Source of the DNA: Alphaproteobacteria bacterium
GTDB taxonomy: Bacteria > Pseudomonadota > Alphaproteobacteria > JAJTHO01 > CANGYM01
Direction: 5' to 3'
Assembly: GCA_947458145.1 (NCBI GenBank)
Contig: CANGYM010000004.1
Span: 1 to 37,101, forward strand
DNA length: 37,101 nt
Part shown: positions 7,341 to 13,344 of the stretch, in pieces
How positions within the stretch are numbered: position 1 is the stretch's first letter
Layout of the letters: each line of letters starts with the position of its first letter
Notes under the pieces: model-generated
What the model was told of the DNA's origin: nothing
Databases searched by the model: none
What the model saw: the letters and a program-made list of their open reading frames with translations, nothing else
Made by a program: the position numbers and the translations under genes

Positions 7341-7442
7341 CCCCGCATCATTTTTTTTTCCCAAAACACAAAAAAATGTGACAAATGGCACGGCACGGTA
7401 CGGTACGGTACGGTACGGTACGGTACGGTACGGCATAATGGG
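7341..7442 (+). promoter_or_regulatory. Family B promoter module, copy 1, with nine pentanucleotide units
   Basis: The module begins with terminator-like CCCCGCATCA and nine T, then CCCAAAACACAAAAAAATG, TGTGA (7377-7381), two GGCAC units (7387-7396), seven GGTAC units (7397-7431), GGCAT, and a -10-like CATAAT (7434-7439) followed by GGG. Apart from one T and six repeat units it matches 10029-10100. The spacing from TGTGA to the -10 is 57 bp here and 27 bp in the other copy. Confidence 0.75.
7387..7436. repeat. Pentanucleotide tandem repeat GG(C/T)AC within promoter
   Basis: Nine consecutive 5-bp units (two GGCAC, seven GGTAC) plus a terminal GGCAT lie between the TGTGA motif and the -10 hexamer. 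The homologous promoter at 10075-10094 has only three GGCAC units plus GGCAT. The seven identical units are the sort of tract that changes length by polymerase slippage. Confidence 0.9.
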
Positions 7443-7453
7443 GGCTGTTTCAT

Positions 7454-7473
7454 AAAGTCCCAAGGACTTTTTT
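7454..7473 (+). promoter_or_regulatory. Leader hairpin covering the ribosome-binding site of the orphan gene at 7477
   Basis: AAAGTCC (7454-7460) pairs with GGACTTT (7464-7470) over a CAA loop, followed by a run of T. It looks like a terminator or attenuator. The only Shine-Dalgarno-like sequence before the ATG at 7477, AAGGA (7462-7466), is within its loop and 3' arm, so translation could be masked when the hairpin forms. Confidence 0.5.
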
Positions 7474-7476
7474 CAC

Positions 7477-7740
7477 ATGGCCAACAAAGCCTGGACTCAA
7501 CAGGAGGTTCTGGATCGGCTCCAAGAGCTGAACCCAAAACCTGGTTTTGCTGTAAGAGAGCTTTTACCTGGGGGCGACGAAACCCTAGATTATCCGGCTT
7601 CTCTCCATATGGCAGCCAGTCAAATCGCACACTCACAAACAATTTATGGATATAAAATAGAAAGTATCGAACATGGTAATTTTCTTGATCCGGAGCGTTT
7701 CTGGAATCCGGATCAGGTCCAAGTCAAAATGACGATGTGA
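7477..7740 (+). CDS. Orphan small protein, family B cassette 1
   Basis: I do not recognise this 87-residue soluble protein. It starts MANKAWTQQEVLDRLQELNP, a likely amphipathic helix, and has no signal peptide or membrane segment. No repeat or cysteine motif is visible. It lies between a promoter module and a terminator (7747-7767) that both recur around the unrelated orphan gene at 10140. The shared parts are the flanks, and the proteins show no clear similarity. Expression would depend on the pentanucleotide repeat and on the leader hairpin. The frame is open from the first ATG, but coding status rests on its position within the cassette. Confidence 0.6.
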   Translation: MANKAWTQQEVLDRLQELNPKPGFAVRELLPGGDETLDYPASLHMAASQIAHSQTIYGYKIESIEHGNFLDPERFWNPDQVQVKMTM

Positions 7741-7746
7741 TCTTAG

Positions 7747-7767
7747 AGAGGCCCCCACGGGGCCTCT
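7747..7767 (+). terminator. Terminator of family B cassette 1
   Basis: AGAGGCCCC and GGGGCCTCT form a perfect 9-bp stem around a CAC loop, 7 bp after the orphan stop codon. The T tract is short (TT). A nearly identical stem closes the second family B cassette at 10513. Confidence 0.7.
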
Positions 7768-7926
7768 TCCCCACCGCCGCCGCCGATGTGTGTGCCCTAA
7801 TCCCCCCAAAAACCATTTTCCCTTTGAATACAAATGCATTATACTGGGGGTGTGTTTTGACTCTGGTTTTGGCCCCAATCAAAATACCTGACGCGTATTT
7901 TTCTGAATCCCCACCAGAGCTCCGCC

Positions 7927-8658
7927 ATGTCCATTCCCCCCCATGTTCTGAAAACCGTTCCCTTGTTTGCGGATTTAACGCCGCAAGAGGTCACCCTGTT
8001 GGAACAACACTGTCGCTTGCGAACCTATGAAGAGGGCCAAATCCTTTTTACCCAAGGGGATGCCATCACGTCCCTTTATGTCCTCTGTCAAGGGACCCTG
8101 CAGATTTTTCGCGATACCCAAACGGGGCACGAGGTCACCACCGATATTCTGATTGCGGGGGATCTTTTGGGGGCGGATGATATGCTCAATGCCGTGGAAA
8201 CCCACACATCCAGCGCCAAAGCCGTGGATAAAACCATTCTGGTTGACATTCCGGCGCTGTGGGTCAGACAAAATTTCAAAAGTTTCGACCGTTTGGGGGA
8301 ACACCTGTTGGAATACGTGTCCAAACGCCTGCATCAGGCCCAAACGGAACGGGAACAAAGCATCACCATGACCGCCCCCCAATTGATTGCCTGTTATGTA
8401 CAGCGGCTGTGTTTTTTGTATGGCTTTGATCCAAAGGGGTTTGATTTGCCCTATAAAAAAACCCTCATCGCCTCTCGTCTGGGCATGGCGCTGGAAACCT
8501 TTTCCAGATCGCTGGAAAAACTTTCGGATCATGGCATCATCATTTCAGGCAACCATGTTTCCATTCCGGATATTGAAAAGGCAACAACATTTGTATGTTC
8601 CGAATGTTCCATCAACGATGTTTGTGAAAATCATCCTGAAACGAAAAGTCAATTTTGA
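7927..8658 (+). CDS. Crp/Fnr-family transcription regulator with C-terminal cysteine cluster
   Basis: This 243-residue protein has an N-terminal cyclic-nucleotide-binding-like beta roll (about 10-120), a dimer helix (about 120-145) and a winged helix (about 150-220). The recognition helix contains Glu190-Thr-Phe-Ser193-Arg194, the E-x2-S-R set by which Fnr and FixK read TTGA half sites. The cAMP-contact Arg of Crp is not evident (GDLLGADDML then HTSSAKA), and the N-terminal Fnr cysteines are absent. Cys224, Cys227 and Cys233 form C-x2-C-x5-C near the C-terminus. A TTGAC-N4-GTCAA box overlaps its stop codon and faces the hsp20 gene, the likely target. It resembles FixK/Dnr-type regulators; the signal is unknown. 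Confidence 0.88.
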   Translation: MSIPPHVLKTVPLFADLTPQEVTLLEQHCRLRTYEEGQILFTQGDAITSLYVLCQGTLQIFRDTQTGHEVTTDILIAGDLLGADDMLNAVETHTSSAKAVDKTILVDIPALWVRQNFKSFDRLGEHLLEYVSKRLHQAQTEREQSITMTAPQLIACYVQRLCFLYGFDPKGFDLPYKKTLIASRLGMALETFSRSLEKLSDHGIIISGNHVSIPDIEKATTFVCSECSINDVCENHPETKSQF

Positions 8659-8696
8659 CCTAGGTCAAATCTTTTCCAAACCAGCCATGCTTTAAA
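8654..8696 (+). promoter_or_regulatory. FNR/FixK-type box and -10 upstream of hsp20
   Basis: TTTGACCTAGGTCAAA (8654-8669) is a perfect 16-bp palindrome with the FNR/FixK/Dnr plan TTGA-N6-TCAA. A TTTAAA hexamer at 8691-8696 places the dyad centre about 41 bp before the expected transcription start, the class II activator position. It overlaps the stop codon of the Crp/Fnr gene and precedes the hsp20 start by about 120 bp. Confidence 0.7.
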
Positions 8697-8786
8697 AGGG
8701 GCCATGGGGACCTGCCCAAGACAATCATAAAAAACCGCTTGGGTTGGGCCCGATGTGTTTGATTTTAAAAAGAAAGGACTTTTGTT

Positions 8787-9461
8787 ATGATCTCAGTTTT
8801 TTTACGCCCTTTTCAGGCAAATACCCCGTGGTGGGATTCCTATGTAACCATGCAACAGAACTGGCATGATTTGGCGCGGCAGGCTCTTTCCATGACCCCC
8901 TCCCCTTTGGGATGGACGGATGAAGAGGGTGTGTTTCGCGCCACGCAGCGGGCGGCCGAGCGTTTGCTGGGCGATGCCTTTAACGCCACGCAATCGTCCC
9001 TGCCTTGGATCCAAAAGGGCCAACTGATGCCCACGCTGGACATCACAGAAACGGACAAGGCGTTTGCTTTGCGTGTGGAGCTGCCTGGTATTGCCGCCGA
9101 AGATGTGGAGGTATCCACCAAAAATGGATCCCTGATGGTGCGGGGGGAAAAGAAAGCCGAGCAAACGCAAGAGAATGAATCCTGTCTGCGCCGCGAATGC
9201 ACCTATGGATCTTTTGAACGCGTTGTGGCCCTGCCCAAAGAGGCAGACCTGAACAAAGCCGAAGCCACGTTCAAAAACAACGTCCTGACCATCCAGATTC
9301 CCAAAACGGCCAAGGCCGCAGAAACCGCTGTGAAAATTCCTGTCCGTCAGGAAAAGGGCACAGCCGGCGTCAGCATGGGCATCAAAACTGAGGGCACGGC
9401 CAACCTGAGCCAACACACACAGGGCGCAGGTCAACAGGCCCCCGCCAAAAAGATCGCGTAA
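8787..9461 (+). CDS. Small heat shock protein, Hsp20/alpha-crystallin family
   Basis: This ATP-independent holdase binds unfolding proteins in the cytoplasm. The 224-residue protein has an N-terminal region of about 80 residues with Trp-rich segments (PWWDSYV, NWHDLARQAL). The alpha-crystallin domain (about 85-185) begins MPTLDITETDKAF and has VELPGIAAEDVEVSTKNGSL, RRECTYGSFERVVALP and the closing FKNNVLTIQIPK motif. A long Gly/Gln/Ala tail follows, longer than usual. AAAGGA before the ATG is a good ribosome-binding site. A FNR-type box upstream suggests control by low oxygen, NO or redox stress. It is followed by the host-attachment-family gene. Confidence 0.95.
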   Translation: MISVFLRPFQANTPWWDSYVTMQQNWHDLARQALSMTPSPLGWTDEEGVFRATQRAAERLLGDAFNATQSSLPWIQKGQLMPTLDITETDKAFALRVELPGIAAEDVEVSTKNGSLMVRGEKKAEQTQENESCLRRECTYGSFERVVALPKEADLNKAEATFKNNVLTIQIPKTAKAAETAVKIPVRQEKGTAGVSMGIKTEGTANLSQHTQGAGQQAPAKKIA

Positions 9462-9492
9462 TGGTTAAGGCGTAACTGTTAAGGAGAGTACG

Positions 9493-10008
9493 ATGAATAA
9501 GCTCCACCAGGAAACGCGCGTTGTGGTCGCGGACGCTGTCCGCGCCCGCTTTTTCCGCGTATCCCCCCCCGAATTTCGTTTCGAAGAGTTCCATTCCGAC
9601 ATGGCCCAGCATGTTCCCCAGCCGGCGCACAGCACCCTGACCGAAGAAAGCGATCTGGTGGCGGAAAAAGGCCGCACCACCCATACATCCCGCGGGGATA
9701 TGGGGCGCAGCCATGAATCGGCGTCCCCAACGCGGCATGTCATCGAATCGCGCAGCACGGACGCGGACCTAGACCGCACAGCCTTTGTCCAGCGCATCGT
9801 GAATCATTTGCAGCAACAGTTTCGCAATCATCGCTTTGATCGTCTGGTGCTGGTCATGCCCAGCCGCATGTTGGGGGAGGTCCACCAGCATCTCCCAAAA
9901 CCCCTGCAGTCCATCCTGACCCACGAACTGCATCACGAATGGACACCCCTGCCCGCCAGCGACATCCAAGAACGTTTAAAGGACACCTTGGGTCACCGTA
10001 AACCCTAA
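9493..10008 (+). CDS. Host attachment protein family (release-factor-like fold)
   Basis: This 171-residue protein has the pattern of the family called protein required for attachment to host cells. It starts with a strand TRVVVADAVRARFFRV and has a GR/H-rich middle (DMGRSHESASPTRH), an FVQRIVNHLQQQF helix, LVLVMPSRMLGEVHQHL and a final helical tail with HELHHEW. The family is known from plant-associated alphaproteobacteria and is often co-induced with small heat shock proteins; its molecular activity is not settled. It lies 31 bp after hsp20 (with TAAGGAGAG before the ATG) and ends at a strong terminator, so hsp20 and this gene form one stress operon. Confidence 0.85.
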   Translation: MNKLHQETRVVVADAVRARFFRVSPPEFRFEEFHSDMAQHVPQPAHSTLTEESDLVAEKGRTTHTSRGDMGRSHESASPTRHVIESRSTDADLDRTAFVQRIVNHLQQQFRNHRFDRLVLVMPSRMLGEVHQHLPKPLQSILTHELHHEWTPLPASDIQERLKDTLGHRKP

Positions 10009-10014
10009 CAACAA

Positions 10015-10047
10015 GCGGGGGACAACAGCCCCCGCATCATTTTTTTT
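10015..10047 (+). terminator. Intrinsic terminator of the hsp20 operon
   Basis: GCGGGGG (10015-10021) pairs perfectly with CCCCCGC (10029-10035) around ACAACAG. ATCA and eight T follow. Its 3' arm and T tract are also the first part of the family B promoter module. Confidence 0.85.
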
Positions 10048-10100
10048 CCCAAAACACAAAAAAATGTGACAAATGGCACGGCACGGCACGGCATAATGGG
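10029..10100 (+). promoter_or_regulatory. Family B promoter module, copy 2, with three pentanucleotide units
   Basis: This is the same module as at 7341, with eight T, CCCAAAACACAAAAAAATG, TGTGA (10065-10069), three GGCAC units (10075-10089), GGCAT, and CATAAT (10092-10097) followed by GGG. GTGACA (10066-10071) could act as a weak -35 box, 20 bp from the -10. In copy 1 the same two boxes are 50 bp apart. Confidence 0.75.
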
Positions 10101-10139
10101 ATAGTTTACCATAATCCGTTCTGTAAATCACCTTGTTTC

Positions 10140-10511
10140 ATGTCCACATCTTTGCATTCATATCCAAGGCTGTTGGAAATAACCAATCATGTCTTGGCAA
10201 ACCTTAATCCTAATAAGGATGCTATTGAAATTGACGTTTTTGTTTCTGAGGAATGGAAGACGCACGGCAATGTCGATTCTAGCACTGAAAATAAGCAAGA
10301 TGCAATCTATGCAGCAATCATGAATGCAGTATTAGAAACATTACAACCAAAAATATTACGTCAAATCCGTAACTTCAAAAACAATCATTGCAAAACGATC
10401 CTAACGGAAGTTTTTATTAATCATATGAATGAATCTAATTTTAGAGAAGCATTGTCTTTTTTAAGTTATCAATTTAAGACAAAAAACAATACCCTTAGAT
10501 TAGACCTATAA
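10140..10511 (+). CDS. Orphan protein, family B cassette 2
   Basis: I do not recognise this 123-residue protein. It is predicted mainly helical and soluble, with segments PRLLEITNHVLANLNP, DAIYAAIMNAVLETLQPKIL and a C-terminal region rich in Asn, Lys and Phe. It has no signal peptide. Codons are strongly AT-rich beside GC-rich neighbours. It has no evident similarity to the 87-residue protein of the other B cassette, although promoter and terminator are shared. No Shine-Dalgarno sequence is seen before the ATG at 10140 (leader CACCTTGTTTC), so either it is inefficiently translated or the start differs. Confidence 0.62.
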   Translation: MSTSLHSYPRLLEITNHVLANLNPNKDAIEIDVFVSEEWKTHGNVDSSTENKQDAIYAAIMNAVLETLQPKILRQIRNFKNNHCKTILTEVFINHMNESNFREALSFLSYQFKTKNNTLRLDL

Positions 10512-10512
10512 G

Positions 10513-10532
10513 GAGGCCCCACACGGGGCCTC
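10513..10532 (+). terminator. Terminator of family B cassette 2
   Basis: GAGGCCCC and GGGGCCTC form a perfect 8-bp stem around ACAC, starting one base after the stop codon. It is nearly the same stem as at 7747-7767. The following sequence is C-rich with no T tract. Confidence 0.65.
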
Positions 10533-10549
10533 TCCCCCGCCCCCCCCCA

Positions 10550-10581
10550 CCGACTCAGACCCAATCGGGAATCTGAGTCGG
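10550..10581. terminator. Inverted repeat over the end of the small minus-strand gene
   Basis: CCGACTCAGA (10550-10559) and TCTGAGTCGG (10572-10581) are perfect 10-bp arms with a 12-base loop. The repeat includes the last codons and stop of the gene at 10555-10797. It could act as a transcript end between the two converging genes, though no T tract follows on either strand. Confidence 0.4.
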
Positions 10582-10797
10582 CAGGGGATAGGGGATGGGT
10601 TTTTCGAAATCTTCGGCGGGGATCCGCGCGAAGGTGTAGGGGTTCAGAAAAATTGTCCCATCTGTTTTATGCATAACAATCAGGGGCGTTCCGTAACGCT
10701 GGGAATCTTTAACAATCGTTTCCGCAATGATGGGGCCGGCTTTTTTCAAAGCGGCTTCAAAGCGCTCCTGCCAATCATCGTCTGGATCTGTTGCCAT
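10555..10797 (-). CDS. Small unknown protein
   Basis: This 80-residue protein is not recognised. It begins MATDPDDDWQERFEAALKK (an acidic amphipathic helix), continues IVKDSQRYGTPLIVMHKTDG, and ends in a Pro-rich tail (EKPIPYPLPTQIPDWV). The middle has the look of the short strand-turn-strand proteins found beside antitoxins, but this is not enough for a call. I chose the ATG at 10797, which follows GGGGATTCCCC. Upstream codons in the same frame only translate a palindromic repeat. It converges on the family B orphan and its terminator. Confidence 0.55.
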   Translation of the reverse strand: MATDPDDDWQERFEAALKKAGPIIAETIVKDSQRYGTPLIVMHKTDGTIFLNPYTFARIPAEDFEKPIPYPLPTQIPDWV

Positions 10798-10836
10798 TTG
10801 GGGGAATCCCCTTGGATTTAGAAAACAATAACGATT

Positions 10837-10861
10837 CCCTCTCCCGCTTGCGGGGGAGGGG
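10837..10861. repeat. GC-rich palindromic extragenic repeat, copy 1
   Basis: CCCTCTCCCGC, a TT loop, then GCGGGGGAGGGG make a near-perfect hairpin. Its translation (SPASGRG) is the signature of the common proteobacterial extragenic palindromes that get miscalled as protein ends. Confidence 0.75.
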
Positions 10862-10905
10862 TAAGGAGGGGGTTTTCCCACAATTCAACCGTTTATGGGC
10901 TTATA

Positions 10906-10943
10906 CCCCTCTCCCCGACCCTCTCCCCAAAGGGGGAGAGGGA
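10906..10943. repeat. GC-rich palindromic extragenic repeat, copy 2
   Basis: CCCTCTCCCC (10919-10928) and GGGGAGAGGG (10933-10942) are perfect 10-bp arms. A second CCCCTCTCCCC half-copy precedes it (10906-10916). This is the same repeat family as at 10837, 58 bp away, and it lies downstream of rplY. Confidence 0.75.
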
Positions 10944-10976
10944 GATTCCCACTCACCACTCTCACCACTCCCTACC

Positions 10977-11576
10977 TCACTCCCCCGCTTCTTCCGCAGC
11001 GCCGCTCTTCGGTGCGACGACGGTGGCCAGGGTAAAGTCACGGTCGGTGATGGTCAACGTCACGCCCTCGGGCAGGGTCAGGATGCTGGATTTGATGGCA
11101 TCCCCGATTTTCGCATTCAGCAGATCAATTTCAAAATGGGATGGGATTTTGCTGGCGTAACACAGAACCTCTACGGTGTGGCGCACGACGTTCAGGACAC
11201 CGCCGGCCTTCAGCCCACGGCATTTGTCGGTGTTGATCAAATGCAGGGGCACAGACACCTTGATTTTGGTTTTGTCCGTCACGCGCATGAAATCCACGTG
11301 GATGGGCTGGTCCGTGACGCGGTTAAACTGCACGGCCTTGGGCAGGGCGCGGATGGGGCCGCCCTGATCGGGGGTCAATTCATACACGGTGGCGTAAAAG
11401 GATTCGTTGTGCAATCCGGCCATCAAATCCCGAATATCCAAAGAAAAGGTGACATTGTCATCCCCACCCCCATAAACAACACCCGGAACGCGGCCGGTGG
11501 TGCGCAAACGGTACATGGCATTTTTGCCGGTTTCGGTGCGGGTGGTGACGGGAATGGTGCGGGCGGTGGAACTCAT
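10977..11576 (-). CDS. rplY: Large ribosomal subunit protein bL25, long CTC form
   Basis: This protein binds 5S rRNA in the large ribosomal subunit. The 199-residue form has the bL25 domain (about 1-95: [25 protein letters not shown], ending HVDFMRV) and the C-terminal CTC-type beta domain (about 96-190: [48 protein letters not shown]), which is usual in alphaproteobacteria. The ATG at 11576 overlaps the prs stop (ATGA), so it is co-translated with prs. In most relatives rplY is next to pth; here pth is nearby but on the other strand beyond prs. Confidence 0.96.
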   Translation of the reverse strand: MSSTARTIPVTTRTETGKNAMYRLRTTGRVPGVVYGGGDDNVTFSLDIRDLMAGLHNESFYATVYELTPDQGGPIRALPKAVQFNRVTDQPIHVDFMRVTDKTKIKVSVPLHLINTDKCRGLKAGGVLNVVRHTVEVLCYASKIPSHFEIDLLNAKIGDAIKSSILTLPEGVTLTITDRDFTLATVVAPKSGAAEEAGE

Positions 11577-12517
11577 GATTTAACTCCTTCAAATAAACTC
11601 GATACGGAACGGTCTTCTGCAATACGAACCATGGCCTCCGCCAGCAGCGGGGCCATGGTCAATTGACGAATTTTTTCAGCATGACGCACATCATCTGTGG
11701 CGACAATACTATCGGTTATCACCAAATTTTCAAGAGGAGATTCCATCACCCGTGCCACGGCCCCCCCAGAAAGAACCCCATGGGTGACATAGGCGGAGAC
11801 ACTCCGCGCCCCCTGATTCATAATGGCCCCCGCCGCGTTGCACAGCGTGCCCGCCGAATCCACAATATCATCCACCATAATGCAGTGGCGGTCCCGAATG
11901 TCCCCGATGATGTTCATGACCTCAGAGATACCGGCTTTTTCGCGCCGTTTGTCAATAATGGCCAAATCCCCGCCCAGACGCTTGGCAATGGCCCGCGCCC
12001 GCATGACACCGCCCACATCGGGGGACACAATCACGGGGGACCGGTTTGCAAAGGTGCGCTGAATGTCCTCAACAAACACCGGTGCGCTGTACAAATTATC
12101 GGTGGGAATATCGAAAAATCCCTGAATCTGACCGGCGTGCAGATCCAGCGTCAACACACGGCTGGCCCCCGCCACGGTGATCAGGTTGGCCACCAGCTTG
12201 GCGGAAATGGGGGTACGGGGGCCGGATTTGCGGTCCTGACGGGCATAGCCAAAATACGGAATCACGGCCGTAATGCGCTGGGCCGATCCGCGGCGCAGGG
12301 CATCGATCATCACCAGCAATTCCATCAAATGATCATTGGCCGGATAGGACGTGGGCTGGATCACAAAAACATCTTGACCGCGCACATTTTCATGAACCTC
12401 AACAAAAATTTCCATATCGGAAAAACGCTTCACCGACGCCTGTGTCAAAGGCACGCCCAGAATCGCGGAGATATTTTCCGCCAGCGGTCGATTCGCGTTG
12501 CAGGTTAAAATTTTCAT
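11573..12517 (-). CDS. prs: Ribose-phosphate pyrophosphokinase (PRPP synthetase)
   Basis: This cytoplasmic enzyme makes PRPP from ribose 5-phosphate and ATP, feeding histidine, purine, pyrimidine and NAD synthesis. The 314-residue protein begins [17 protein letters not shown]. It contains [42 protein letters not shown] (ATP-binding flexible loop region), [12 protein letters not shown] (Mg-PRPP), and [16 protein letters not shown], the phosphoribosyltransferase PRPP loop. I chose the ATG at 12517 because the family begins here; a TTG 24 bases earlier would add eight residues. It forms an operon with rplY and is divergent from pth. Confidence 0.97.
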   Translation of the reverse strand: MKILTCNANRPLAENISAILGVPLTQASVKRFSDMEIFVEVHENVRGQDVFVIQPTSYPANDHLMELLVMIDALRRGSAQRITAVIPYFGYARQDRKSGPRTPISAKLVANLITVAGASRVLTLDLHAGQIQGFFDIPTDNLYSAPVFVEDIQRTFANRSPVIVSPDVGGVMRARAIAKRLGGDLAIIDKRREKAGISEVMNIIGDIRDRHCIMVDDIVDSAGTLCNAAGAIMNQGARSVSAYVTHGVLSGGAVARVMESPLENLVITDSIVATDDVRHAEKIRQLTMAPLLAEAMVRIAEDRSVSSLFEGVKS

Positions 12518-12594
12518 GAAGGAAACGTTAAGGCTTGCCAAAGGGCATCGTTTATACCAAATTATGCAGCAATGTAAATCCCTGATTTTAAACC

Positions 12595-13173
12595 ATGCGC
12601 TGTGTTTTTGTTGGTCTTGGCAATCCCACCGCCGCCTATGTCCTGCACCGTCACAATGCGGGGATGATGGTGGTTGATGCCCTGCATGCCCGTTTACGGG
12701 CCCCCGCGTGGCAGACCAAGCACCACAGCCTGATCAGCCGCACCGCGGACGGCCTGATGCTGGTCAAGCCCCAAACCTATATGAACCGGTCCGGTCTGGC
12801 CGCGTATGATGTGTTAACGTTTTACAAAAAAACCCCCGATCAACTGGTTGTCTTTCACGACGATTTGGACCTGCCGCTGGGGAAAATCAAAATCAAAGTC
12901 GGGGGCGGCCATGGGGGGCACAATGGCCTCAGGGATCTGGACCGCCTGCTGGGCCCCGATTATCTGCGGGTGCGTTTGGGCATCGGGCGCCCCGTGCATA
13001 AAACCCAGGTTCACGATTATGTCCTCAGTCCTTTTACGCCGGATCAAATTCCCGCCGTTGAAACCATGATCCAAACGCTGGAAACCCATGTGGGGGACCT
13101 GCAACAGCTGGCCCTCAGCCAGATTCAGGCGCGGCTGGGGGAAAAAAACTCACAGGTTATCCACACCCCCTAA
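12595..13173 (+). CDS. pth: Peptidyl-tRNA hydrolase
   Basis: This enzyme recycles tRNA from peptidyl-tRNAs released by stalled ribosomes. The 192-residue protein has [18 protein letters not shown] (Asn10 and catalytic His20), [10 protein letters not shown] (Asn64), [13 protein letters not shown] (Asp near 90) and [14 protein letters not shown] (Asn110), then RLGIGRP. It lacks an obvious ribosome-binding site (TTTTAAACC before ATG) and may be leaderless or weakly translated. The last codons contain a DnaA box (13157-13165). It is divergent from prs with 77 bp between the starts. Confidence 0.97.
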   Translation: MRCVFVGLGNPTAAYVLHRHNAGMMVVDALHARLRAPAWQTKHHSLISRTADGLMLVKPQTYMNRSGLAAYDVLTFYKKTPDQLVVFHDDLDLPLGKIKIKVGGGHGGHNGLRDLDRLLGPDYLRVRLGIGRPVHKTQVHDYVLSPFTPDQIPAVETMIQTLETHVGDLQQLALSQIQARLGEKNSQVIHTP

Positions 13174-13341
13174 AAAACGCCAAAATCCCCAGAAACACCG
13201 CATAATCGCCAATGGACATATTTATTTTTTTATAAAAAACAATGATTTAAAACTGGAAGAAAAAAATCCCACAAAACCAAAGGGCCTCTTTAAAGTCCTT
13301 TTTTCTCAAGACGCTTTGAATTATCCACAGACTTATCCACA
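13157..13341 (+). other. Cluster of three perfect DnaA boxes with an AT-rich spacer (candidate origin or DnaA-controlled site)
   Basis: TTATCCACA occurs at 13157-13165 (inside the end of pth), 13321-13329 and 13333-13341, all in the same orientation; the last two are 12 bp apart. Between them is an AT-rich stretch including TATTTATTTTTTTATAAAAAAC (13215-13240) and TTTAAA. The non-coding part of 13174-13344 contains no other gene. In random sequence one perfect copy is expected about 0.3 times in this window on both strands. Confidence 0.55.
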
Positions 13342-13344
13342 GGC

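Noticed and set aside
7387-7436. Repeat array considered as CRISPR or satellite
   Set aside because: Units are only 5 bp, directly adjacent and without spacers; it is a microsatellite within a promoter.
7801-7926. FNR-type box upstream of the Crp/Fnr gene for self-regulation
   Set aside because: TTTTGA and TCAAAA occur there but 18 bp apart, too far for a single dimer site. Only a TATACT -10-like box (7840-7845) is visible.
9462-9492. Repeated GTTAAGG before the host-attachment gene as CtrA boxes
   Set aside because: The two TTAA are 10 bp apart rather than 7; the second is simply part of the ribosome-binding region.
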